Shown piece after piece: positions 1-6,538 of a stretch of 64,000 nucleotides of DNA. Source of the DNA: Pseudomonadota bacterium (lineage in GTDB: Bacteria; Pseudomonadota; Alphaproteobacteria; Rhizobiales; Devosiaceae); NCBI GenBank assembly GCA_023391095.1, contig JAEWBN010000014.1, forward strand, positions 62,001 through 126,000. Reading direction: 5' to 3'. Position numbers and translations under genes: made by a program. The notes below the pieces were generated by a model, which saw only the letters and a list, made by a program, of their open reading frames with translations, did not search any database and was not told where the DNA came from. Positions within the stretch are counted from its first letter, which is position 1, and each line of letters opens with the position of its first letter.

Positions 1-183
1 ATTGGAGGGGATGACGTCGATGCCCGCGGATTTCTGCAGTTGCCAGTGGCGGGCGCGCAGGTCGCGGGCTGTGGCGTGGAGCGCGGCGGCGTGTGTTTCG
101 CCTTTCCAGTAAGATTCGAGGGCCTTTTTGAGTTCGCGGTGAAGGCCGATGCGGGGAAAGCCGAGATTGGCTGAACGGGTCAT
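1..183 (-). CDS. metE: MetE, cobalamin-independent methionine synthase (N-terminal fragment)
   Basis: Only the first 61 codons lie in the window; the gene continues beyond base 1. The N-terminus reads NLGFPRIGLHRELKKALESY and continues with an LRARHW stretch, the signature start of the MetE family, which transfers a methyl group from 5-methyl-THF-glutamate to homocysteine in the cytosol. The ATG at 183 is preceded by only a weak Shine-Dalgarno. A cobalamin riboswitch lies upstream, as expected for the B12-independent enzyme that is dispensable when MetH has its cofactor. The catalytic zinc domain is outside the window, so integrity cannot be judged. Confidence 0.93.
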   Translation of the reverse strand, partial: MTRSANLGFPRIGLHRELKKALESYWKGETHAAALHATARDLRARHWQLQKSAGIDVIPSN

Positions 184-379
184 GTCTTGGTCCGATGCGA
201 CAAGCGCCGGCGCGTGCGGAAGCACGGCGCAAAGCGGCGCGGGATGGTGGTCCGGCTGTGGGCCGGGGACTAGGAGGAAGGATGCGCTGGGGTCAGCGTC
301 GCATTCGGAAATGGTGCCGGTGGGTCATATCTGTCTCCTCTCGCCGATCCGCCCGATCGGCTGGCAACACAAGGGTTCC

Positions 380-540
380 CGGTAGGTCTCCTGGCTTGCG
401 GATCAGGCCGGGGTCCCGCCTTCCCGGCATTTGCCAGTGGCCTTGGGCACCCGTCTCCGCCGACAGTTGCGGGGGCAGCTCCGGACTGGCCCATGGGCGC
501 ACCGGATTCCCTGTTATCCCCTCGCGGGGACCGTGAACCA
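380..540 (-). promoter_or_regulatory. Cobalamin (B12) riboswitch of metE
   Basis: On the minus strand the conserved blocks come in the right order: a GGGAATCCGGTG block, the B12 box core GCTGCCCCCGCAACTGT, the GCCACTGG segment, GGGAAGGC, and GCAAGCCAGGAGACC at the 3' end. This is the classical cobalamin aptamer. It ends about 200 nt before the metE start, leaving room for an expression platform. Known logic: bound cobalamin lowers metE expression. Seen directly by consensus; the fold was not computed. Confidence 0.95.
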
Positions 541-544
541 TGAG

Positions 545-596
545 AGGATGGCCGGAGCGCGCGGCGAAGTCAATAAGGATATAAAGATTTCTTTAT
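545..596 (-). promoter_or_regulatory. metE promoter with perfect ATAAAGA dyad (SahR-like operator)
   Basis: A perfect 16-bp inverted repeat, ATAAAGATTTCTTTAT, occupies 581-596. Next to it on the minus strand are a TTGACT -35 (568-573) and, after 17 bp, a weak CATCCT -10 (545-550), which would start transcription just before the riboswitch. ATAAAGA-type dyads resemble operators described for SahR, the S-adenosylhomocysteine-responsive ArsR-family regulator of methionine-cycle genes. That assignment is from memory and is an inference; the palindrome is observed. Confidence 0.6.
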
Positions 597-600
597 GTCA

Positions 601-963
601 TAACGCGGCCTTGTACGAGCACGTGAACGGCACATGATGCACGCCATTTACCCGGTCATTTGCGGATAGAGAGCGAGCGTGGTCGTTCTACGCGCTGTCG
701 AGAAGTAAGCATTGCACGGACCAGATCATGGCCATTTAGCGAGTGCGAATGCGTCCGATTGGTGCGTGGAATATTCGCAGGCCTCATACTGGGTCATTTG
801 TCTGCCGGCTGAGCCGACCATGATTGGGCGGGGGCAGTCATGCGTACCGCTCATTAGAGACCCGGTGAAGGCTGAGTATAATTCAGATTACGCCTCTGAA
901 GGGGGACATGTTGCTTCAATGTATATGTTGGCAACGGCCGCCATACGGATATTTTACTATTTT
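601..963. other. AT-rich intergenic stretch, no gene seen
   Basis: This stretch is visibly poorer in GC than the rest of the window. Its short reading frames lack a convincing ribosome binding site and recognisable protein features. It separates the metE promoter from the orphan gene at 1047 and shares that gene's unusual composition, which suggests the two arrived together. No integrase, tRNA or clear direct repeats were found nearby. Confidence 0.4.
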
Positions 964-979
964 ATTAACCTACGTTAAT
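964..979. promoter_or_regulatory. Dyad ATTAAC-N4-GTTAAT upstream of the orphan regulator
   Basis: A 6-4-6 inverted repeat lies in very AT-rich sequence about 70 bp before the start at 1047. The position suits an operator or promoter-proximal element, possibly autoregulatory. The two TTAA units are 6 bp apart, so it is not a standard CtrA site, which needs 7. Function is inferred from position only. Confidence 0.35.
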
Positions 980-1046
980 CTGTATTTAATATTATGTATC
1001 TCCACAAATAAAAGAAAGGCGGCAATTGCTGTGGGAGGGCGGAGCT

Positions 1047-1802
1047 ATGCCAAATTTTCGGAAAACTTTACTGCAACTGAGAGATGCAGAGCCTTACGAA
1101 ATTTCATTTGCGGATGCTTTACGAGCGCATGTCTCGCGCGTTACCACGGAGGTGCCAGGTGGTCCTCCTCAGAAGATCAAGTTGACTGCGTACGAGCAAG
1201 AAATTCTATGGTTTGTGAGTAAGGGTTATTCGGTCCGATCTATAAAAAACCATCTGCGCCTAGAAGCTAAGCAATTCAGAACCATTATTGATTGTTTGGA
1301 GGATAAGCTCGGCGGGTACCGATTAGAGGATGCTGCTGTAGTCTTGGAGATCCTGGACTATGCGGTGGAAGACCACTATCCGTCCAAATTGGCAGAAAGC
1401 TTTTCCATACTTCAGGGCGCGCGAATAATTATGCCGATTCGATCGGAGGGTTTTACAGGACTGAGGTTGGCCCTGATTGATGGACGCAGAGTGACTCTTT
1501 GGTTGACGTCCACGCCAGACAACGAAATTCCGGGATGGGGCTATCTAGAAGACCCCGATGACCCCAGTGTACTCGCTAATGACGACTTTGAATTTATGAG
1601 ATCCCAATTGGTTCAAGGCGTTGATCCCGCCGAGGCAGTAGCGCTGCACAAGATGCTCGAGGGTATCATAGAGGACGCAATAACTTGGCTGGACAAACTA
1701 GAAGGCGATGCGGACGAGGAGGAAGAACCCGCTGAAGATCAAGGGGATTTTGAGCTGAGTGAGCAAGGTGAAGGTAGCGAACACACGGCGACGGCAGCAT
1801 AA
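1047..1802 (+). CDS. Orphan protein with degenerate LuxR-type HTH and acidic tail
   Basis: A 251-residue protein. ATG 1047 is chosen because GGAGGGCGGAG lies just upstream. Residues about 50-105 (from LTAYEQEILWFVSKGYSV to KLGGYRLEDAAVVLEIL) match the layout of a LuxR/GerE DNA-binding domain: LT..E.EIL, G.S...I, and KLG before a final helix. Recognition-helix positions diverge. No receiver or autoinducer-binding domain precedes it, which is unusual because the domain is normally C-terminal. The middle is unrecognised. The last 30 residues are rich in Glu and Asp. Base composition and codon use are clearly more AT-rich than in neighbours, which suggests horizontal acquisition. Role unknown; DNA-binding regulator is the best guess. 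Confidence 0.6.
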   Translation: MPNFRKTLLQLRDAEPYEISFADALRAHVSRVTTEVPGGPPQKIKLTAYEQEILWFVSKGYSVRSIKNHLRLEAKQFRTIIDCLEDKLGGYRLEDAAVVLEILDYAVEDHYPSKLAESFSILQGARIIMPIRSEGFTGLRLALIDGRRVTLWLTSTPDNEIPGWGYLEDPDDPSVLANDDFEFMRSQLVQGVDPAEAVALHKMLEGIIEDAITWLDKLEGDADEEEEPAEDQGDFELSEQGEGSEHTATAA

Positions 1803-1846
1803 ACGTAAGCGCCGCCTCCGGGCGAACGACAGGGACCCGTTGAAAA

Positions 1847-1870
1847 AAAAGGCGCCTTGCGGCGCCTTTT
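1847..1870. terminator. Bidirectional intrinsic terminator between the orphan gene and nrdF
   Basis: AAAAGGCGCC-TTGC-GGCGCCTTTT forms a GC-rich hairpin flanked by A and T runs, so it can stop transcription from both convergent genes. It lies 45 bp after the plus-strand stop and 17 bp after the nrdF stop. Confidence 0.85.
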
Positions 1871-1886
1871 TATGTTTCTGCAGACC

Positions 1887-2861
1887 TCAGAAATCCCAGT
1901 CTTCGTCTTCGGTGGCGATGGCCTTGCCGATGACGTAGCTTGAGCCCGAGCCCGAGAAGAAGTCGTGGTTTTCGTCGGCATTCGGCGAGAGGGCCGAGAG
2001 GATGGCCGCGTTGACCTTGCAGGCTTCGGGCGGGAAGAGCGCTTCGTAGCCCAGGTTCATCAGCGCCTTGTTGGCGTTGTAGTGGAGGAACTTCTTGACG
2101 TCCTCGGACAGGCCGACGCCGTCATAGAGCTCTTCGGTGTAGCGGGCTTCGTTGTCATAAAGCTCAAGCAGAAGATCGAAGGCGAAGTCCTTGATTTCCT
2201 GACGCTTCTCCTCGGTGAGGCGCTCAACGGCGCGCTGGAACTTGTAGCCGATGTAATAGCCGTGCACCGACTCATCCTTGATGATGAGGCGAATGAGGTC
2301 GGCCGTGTTGGTAAGCTTGGCGCGGCTCGACCAGTACATGGGCAGATAGAAGCCGGAATAGAACAGGAAGCTTTCCAGGAAGACCGAGGCGACCTTCTTC
2401 TTGAGCGGATCGCCACTGTCATACTGCTGCATGATCAGGTTGGCCTTCTGCTGCAGGAAGGGGTTTTCCTCCGACCAGCGATAGGCATCGTCCACATCAG
2501 GCGTCAGGCAAAGGGTGGAGAAGATCGACGAATAGGAGCGCGCGTGGACAGCTTCCATGAAGGAGATGTTGGCCAGGACGGCTTCTTCGTGCGGGGTGTC
2601 GACGTCTTCCATCAGGCGCACCGCACCGACGCCACTCTGGATGGTGTCGAGCAGGGTGAGGCCGGTGAAGACGCGGATGGTCAGCTTCTGCTCGTCCGGG
2701 GTCAGCGTCGCCCAGGACGGGATGTCATTGCTGAGCGGCACTTTTTCGGGGAGCCAGAAATTGGAGGTCAGGCGGTTCCAGACCTCCAGATCCTTCTCGT
2801 CCTGGACGCGGTTCCAGTTGATGGCACGGACGCGGGAGAGGGGCTTTACGTGGACGTTCAT
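1887..2861 (-). CDS. nrdF: Class Ib ribonucleotide reductase beta subunit NrdF
   Basis: A 324-residue metallo-radical subunit that supplies the tyrosyl radical for deoxyribonucleotide synthesis by NrdE. Family features seen: SNFWLPEK near the N-terminus, the metal-ligand/radical region ISFMEAVHARSYSSIFSTL with the Glu, His and radical Tyr, and the second ligand set at IIKDESVHGYYIGY. The ATG at 2861 is preferred over a GTG at 2879 because GGAAAG precedes it. It is the last gene of nrdHIEF, 14 bp after nrdE, and is followed by a strong terminator. Length is normal for NrdF. Confidence 0.96.
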   Translation of the reverse strand: MNVHVKPLSRVRAINWNRVQDEKDLEVWNRLTSNFWLPEKVPLSNDIPSWATLTPDEQKLTIRVFTGLTLLDTIQSGVGAVRLMEDVDTPHEEAVLANISFMEAVHARSYSSIFSTLCLTPDVDDAYRWSEENPFLQQKANLIMQQYDSGDPLKKKVASVFLESFLFYSGFYLPMYWSSRAKLTNTADLIRLIIKDESVHGYYIGYKFQRAVERLTEEKRQEIKDFAFDLLLELYDNEARYTEELYDGVGLSEDVKKFLHYNANKALMNLGYEALFPPEACKVNAAILSALSPNADENHDFFSGSGSSYVIGKAIATEDEDWDF

Positions 2862-2875
2862 GTTCTTCTTTCCGG

Positions 2876-5050
2876 TCACAGCGCGCAGGAGACGCAGCCC
2901 TGCACTTCAGTGCCCTCGAGGGCGAGCTGGCGCAGGCGGATGTAGTAGATGGTCTTGATGCCCTTCTTCCAGGCGTAGATCTGCGCCTTGTTGATATCGC
3001 GGGTCGTGGCGGTATCGCGGAAGAACAGCGTCAGCGACAGGCCCTGGTCGACGTGCTGGGTCGCCGCCGCATAGGTGTCGATGATCTTTTCGGGGCCGAT
3101 CTCATAGGCATCCTGGTAATATTCCAGGTTGTCATTGGTCATGAACGCAGCCGGGTAATAGACGCGGCCGATCTTGCCTTCCTTGCGGATCTCGATCTTG
3201 GACACGATCGGGTGGATCGAGGAGGTCGAGTGGTTGATGTAGGAGATCGAGCCGGTCGGCGGCACAGCCTGCAGGTTCTGGTTGTAAAGGCCGGTCATCA
3301 TGACCTTTGCCTTAAGGTCCTTCCAGTCTTCCTGAGTCGGGATGTGGATGCCGGCGTCTTCAAAGAGCTTGGCGACCTTGTCGGTGGCGGGTTTCCATTC
3401 CTTGTCGGTGTACTTATCGAAATAGGTGCCGTCGGCATATTTCGACTTGCCGAAGCCCTTGAAGGTTTCGCCGCGCTCGGTGGCGATCAGGTTCGACGCG
3501 CGGATGGCGTGATAGGTGACCGTCAGGAAGTAGATATTGGTGAAGTCGACGCCTTCCTCCGAGCCGTAGAAAATGCGCTCGCGGGCGAGGTAGCCGTGCA
3601 GGTTCATCTGGCCGAGGCCAATGGCGTGGCTTTCGGCATTGCCCTTGGCAATGGACGGGACGGACGAGATGTTGCTCATGTCCGACACCGCGGTCAGCGC
3701 GCGGATGGAGGCCTCGATGGTCTTGCCGAAGTCCGGCGAGTCCATGGCAGCCGCAATGTTGAGCGAGCCCAGGTTGCAGGAAATGTCCTTGCCCATGTGC
3801 TGGTAGCTCAGGTCTTCATTGTAGGTCGACGCATCGCTGACCTGCAGGATTTCCGAACATAGGTTAGACATGGTGATCCGACCATCGATCGGGTTGGCCC
3901 GGTTCACCGTGTCTTCGAACATGATGTAAGGGTAGCCGGATTCGAACTGGATCTCGGCGATGACCTGGAAGAACTCGCGCGCTTTGATCTTCTTCTTCTT
4001 GATGCGCTTGTCCTCGACCATCTCACGGTACTTTTCAGTGACCGAGATTTCGGTGAAGGGCACGCCATAGACCTTCTGCACGTCATAGGGCGAGAAGAGG
4101 TACATATCCTCGTTGTTCTTGGCGAGTTCGAAGGTGATGTCGGGGATCACCACGCCCAGCGAGAGCGTCTTGATGCGGATTTTCTCGTCGGCGTTTTCAC
4201 GCTTGGTGTCGAGGAAGCGCATGATGTCGGGGTGGTGCGCGTTGAGATACACCGCGCCCGCGCCCTGGCGGGCCCCCAGCTGGTTGGCATAGGAGAAGCT
4301 GTCTTCGAGCAGCTTCATGACCGGCAGCACGCCCGAGGACTGGTTCTCGATCTGCTTGATGGGGGCGCCCATCTCGCGGATGTTGGTGAGGCTGAGGGCC
4401 ACGCCGCCACCGCGCTTGGACAGCTGCAGGGCAGAGTTGATGGCGCGGCCGATGGACTCCATGTTGTCTTCGACGCGCAGCAGGAAGCACGAAACGAGCT
4501 CACCGCGCTGCTTCTTGCCGGCATTGAGGAAAGTGGGGGTCGCAGGCTGGAAGCGGCCGGAAATGATCTCATCGACCAGCTCCTTGGCCAGCTTTTCATC
4601 GCCGCGCGCAAGCGCCAGCGCCACCATGCAGACGCGGTCTTCGTAGCGCTCGAGATAGCGCTTACCGTCGAAGGTCTTGAGGGTGTAGCTGGTGTAGTAC
4701 TTGAACGCGCCAAGGAAAGTGGGGAAGCGGAACTTCTTGTCGTAGGCGTAATCGTAGAGATCGCGCACGAAATTGAAGGAATACTGATCGAGCACGTCCT
4801 GCTCGTAATAGCCTTCCTCGACGAGGTAGGTCAGCTTCTCGCGCAGGTTGTGAAAGAACACGGTGTTCTGGTTCACATGCTGCAGGAAATACTGATGCGC
4901 CGCCTGCTTGTCCTTGTCGAACTGGATCTGCCCATTCTCGTCGTAGAGATTGAGCATGGCGTTGAGCGCATGATAATCGAGGCTCTGGTCCTGGCCCTGA
5001 CCCTTGGTGGCGGGGCGTTCTTCGGTGCGGTCTAGTGTGAGCGTGTCCAA
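2876..5050 (-). CDS. nrdE: Class Ib ribonucleotide reductase alpha subunit NrdE
   Basis: The catalytic subunit, which reduces ribonucleoside diphosphates. Visible features are the redox Cys in LVSCFLL (about residue 188), the thiyl-radical Cys in MSNLCSEIL, the partner Cys in ISCNLGSLN, the TGSISYINHS segment, and a C-terminal CVSC pair that shuttles electrons from NrdH. The NrdA-type N-terminal ATP-cone is absent, as expected for NrdE. The reading frame has no ATG near the expected start. TTG 5050, with AAGGA upstream, gives 724 residues and overlaps the end of nrdI. An ATG at 5134 would add 28 unlikely residues. The start is therefore uncertain; identity is not. Confidence 0.95.
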   Translation of the reverse strand: MDTLTLDRTEERPATKGQGQDQSLDYHALNAMLNLYDENGQIQFDKDKQAAHQYFLQHVNQNTVFFHNLREKLTYLVEEGYYEQDVLDQYSFNFVRDLYDYAYDKKFRFPTFLGAFKYYTSYTLKTFDGKRYLERYEDRVCMVALALARGDEKLAKELVDEIISGRFQPATPTFLNAGKKQRGELVSCFLLRVEDNMESIGRAINSALQLSKRGGGVALSLTNIREMGAPIKQIENQSSGVLPVMKLLEDSFSYANQLGARQGAGAVYLNAHHPDIMRFLDTKRENADEKIRIKTLSLGVVIPDITFELAKNNEDMYLFSPYDVQKVYGVPFTEISVTEKYREMVEDKRIKKKKIKAREFFQVIAEIQFESGYPYIMFEDTVNRANPIDGRITMSNLCSEILQVSDASTYNEDLSYQHMGKDISCNLGSLNIAAAMDSPDFGKTIEASIRALTAVSDMSNISSVPSIAKGNAESHAIGLGQMNLHGYLARERIFYGSEEGVDFTNIYFLTVTYHAIRASNLIATERGETFKGFGKSKYADGTYFDKYTDKEWKPATDKVAKLFEDAGIHIPTQEDWKDLKAKVMMTGLYNQNLQAVPPTGSISYINHSTSSIHPIVSKIEIRKEGKIGRVYYPAAFMTNDNLEYYQDAYEIGPEKIIDTYAAATQHVDQGLSLTLFFRDTATTRDINKAQIYAWKKGIKTIYYIRLRQLALEGTEVQGCVSCAL

Positions 5051-5436
5051 AACCGTTCGAGTCCTTGCTTGACGTTGGTCACATCCTCTTCGGTGCCGAG
5101 CAGTTCGAACCGATAGAGGAGCGGCACGGCGCACTTCTTGCTGACGATGTCTCCCGCCAGCCCGTAAGTGTCGCCAAAATTGGTGTTCCCGGCCGCGATC
5201 ACGCCCCGGATGAGGCCGCGATTGGCGGGATTGTTCAAAAACTGGATGACCGGCTTGGGCACTGCGCCTTTGCCACCGAAACCGCCATAGGTGGGCAGAA
5301 CCAGAACGAAAGGTTCCGTGACCTCGGGCGGCTCGCTTCCCGCATGCACGGGAAGCCGGACATTGGGCACGCCGAGCTTCTGCACGAAGCGATGCGTGTT
5401 ATCCGAGCTGGAGGAATAATAGACGATATTGCCCAT
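5032..5436 (-). CDS. nrdI: NrdI flavodoxin-like activator of NrdF
   Basis: A 134-residue flavoprotein with the FMN phosphate loop YYSSSSDNT at the N-terminus, then LPTYGG and the GVIAAGNTNFGDTYGLAG segment typical of NrdI. In class Ib systems it delivers the oxidant that assembles the Mn or Fe tyrosyl cofactor in NrdF. Its ATG follows AAGGGACAA. Its stop overlaps the proposed TTG start of nrdE by 19 bp, consistent with translational coupling. A gap of 95 bp separates it from nrdH. Confidence 0.95.
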   Translation of the reverse strand: MGNIVYYSSSSDNTHRFVQKLGVPNVRLPVHAGSEPPEVTEPFVLVLPTYGGFGGKGAVPKPVIQFLNNPANRGLIRGVIAAGNTNFGDTYGLAGDIVSKKCAVPLLYRFELLGTEEDVTNVKQGLERFWTRSH

Positions 5437-5531
5437 TTGTCCCTTGCCTCGGAGCGAAACCCCTTTTGGCTCGCTCCATCCTACAACCTGAGCCAGTGCG
5501 CCGGACGAACCGCGCAGCTGGGCGCAGCCTA

Positions 5532-5753
5532 TCAGGACAGCGCGCCGATCATGTCGGGGCGGAAACCGGCCCAGTGCTGGTCACCGGCAACGACCACCGG
5601 AACCTGGCGATAGCCCATCTCCTCGACGCGAGCGTAGGCGTCAGCGTCTTCGGAGATGTCCACGACAGTGTATTCGATCCCCTTGCGATCGAGCGCACGG
5701 GTGGTGGCGGTGCACTGGACGCAGGCGGGCTTGCTGTAGACGGTGATGCTCAT
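5532..5753 (-). CDS. nrdH: NrdH glutaredoxin-like electron donor
   Basis: A 73-residue redoxin starting MSITVYSKPACVQC, with the CxxC active site (CVQC) and the later RQVPVVV cis-proline segment and WAGFRPD motif that distinguish NrdH from ordinary glutaredoxins. It reduces NrdE, recycled by thioredoxin reductase. ATG 5753 follows GAGGATAAA, a good Shine-Dalgarno. First gene of the operon. The frame stays open for about 100 codons upstream, but that sequence is the structured leader and has no protein-like features. Confidence 0.95.
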   Translation of the reverse strand: MSITVYSKPACVQCTATTRALDRKGIEYTVVDISEDADAYARVEEMGYRQVPVVVAGDQHWAGFRPDMIGALS

Positions 5754-6107
5754 TTTATCCTCGCTAGGACCTATGGCTGCAGCAACGAGGGACTCGCCCC
5801 TGCATCCGATATTGACGTCTTCACTCCGGGTCCGTCCGCCGCGCTGCGACGGTTGAACCAGCATCTGTCTTCCGGACTGCGCACCCGTGGGTATTCGCAA
5901 GCCACCCAAGGTGGCCCTTGTCCGATCCGACTTTGACGCTTTACAACCCAGGTCCGCGACGAGCGGGCCTGGAACTTGCCCCGACCCTTGGCGCCTTGCC
6001 CCGATCTGATGCCGGGGCTTCGATGCCTCAGGTTGGCTGAGCATTTTCATGCCCCAAACCGACGATGAGAACACTCCGATTCACCGGCCGCGTCAACGTC
6101 ACAAAAT
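5754..6107 (-). other. Long structured 5' leader of nrdHIEF (candidate RNA element)
   Basis: Between the NrdR-type boxes and nrdH lie about 350 nt with several local stem-loops. 6014-6055 pairs GGGGC with GCCCC around a TCAG/CTGA stem. 5948-5972 pairs CCAGG and CCGC arms. 5901-5915 is a GCCACC/GGTGGC hairpin with a 3-nt loop. 5767-5833 has GGACC closed by GGTCC, enclosing a CGAG/CTCG hairpin. The metE-type B12 box is absent and I recognise no known riboswitch, tmRNA, RNase P or SRP motif. It could be an attenuator, an independent sRNA or simply a long UTR. Pairing was found by eye. Confidence 0.45.
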
Positions 6108-6152
6108 CACAACACCTAGTGCTGAGGCGGGTTCCCGCTACGAGGTCTTGTG
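6108..6152 (-). promoter_or_regulatory. Tandem NrdR-type boxes of the nrd operon
   Basis: Read on the minus strand, 6152-6139 is CACAAGACCTCGTA and 6121-6108 is CACTAGGTGTTGTG. Both fit the NrdR consensus CACWA-N4-TWGTG, the second in all conserved positions and the first more loosely. Their starts are 31 bp apart, the three-helical-turn spacing usual for paired NrdR boxes. NrdR represses ribonucleotide reductase genes in response to ATP/dATP. The NrdR gene is not in this window. Confidence 0.65.
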
Positions 6153-6314
6153 TGTGCAATATGTGGATTACGGGGACAAAATGCAAGGAAAACAGGCCCT
6201 TTGGCGTGGGCTCTGGAAGAGGGCTTGAGAGCGGCGGCCTAGCACCAGCAAAATGGCAGTTGCGGGGCGTAAACGATCGGAATCCATGGCGAAAACGCCG
6301 CCGCCCGGCGCTTG

Positions 6315-6330
6315 CTAACCGCCCGTTAAC
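6315..6330. promoter_or_regulatory. CtrA-like site in the nrd/ABC divergent region
   Basis: CTAA-CCGCCCG-TTAAC differs by one base from the alphaproteobacterial CtrA consensus TTAA-N7-TTAAC. A perfect palindrome, AACCATGGTT, overlaps its right half. It lies about 210 bp before the ABC transporter and about 160 bp upstream of the nrd boxes, so either side could be the target. The rest of 6153-6538 shows no gene. Confidence 0.4.
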
Positions 6331-6538
6331 CATGGTTTCGGAAGGCGAGAATCGGTGCCCTCCATGTCAAGCTGGTTATTTTGACGGGCGTGCGACACAG
6401 CAGGGATTGTCTGTGGATAGAGGGACCGGGTTTTACCGCTGGTAGTGTGCGCGCCTTTGCTGGCGCCGGTGACAAAGCGCTTGCTCGGTCCGCCCGCTTG
6501 GGGCATGGGTAAGCGGACTTTTCCAATCAAGTTTAATC

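Noticed and set aside
712..978. 88-codon frame in the AT-rich gap
   Set aside because: It lacks a Shine-Dalgarno and any domain, and would cross the promoter region of the orphan gene.
1965..2945. Long open frame opposite nrdF and nrdE
   Set aside because: It is an antisense frame kept open by high GC and codon use in real genes; no ribosome site and no protein features.
5767..5833. tRNA-like or tmRNA-like element in the nrd leader
   Set aside because: A T-loop-like CGAGTCC is present, but no acceptor stem with CCA, anticodon arm or tag-peptide frame accompanies it.
5754..6060. Second cobalamin riboswitch before nrdH
   Set aside because: The GCTGCCCCCGCAACTGT core and the GCCAGGAGACC end seen at metE are absent.
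5754..6074. N-terminal extension of NrdH read through the leader
   Set aside because: The frame is open but the residues look random, and a good start with a ribosome site lies at 5753.
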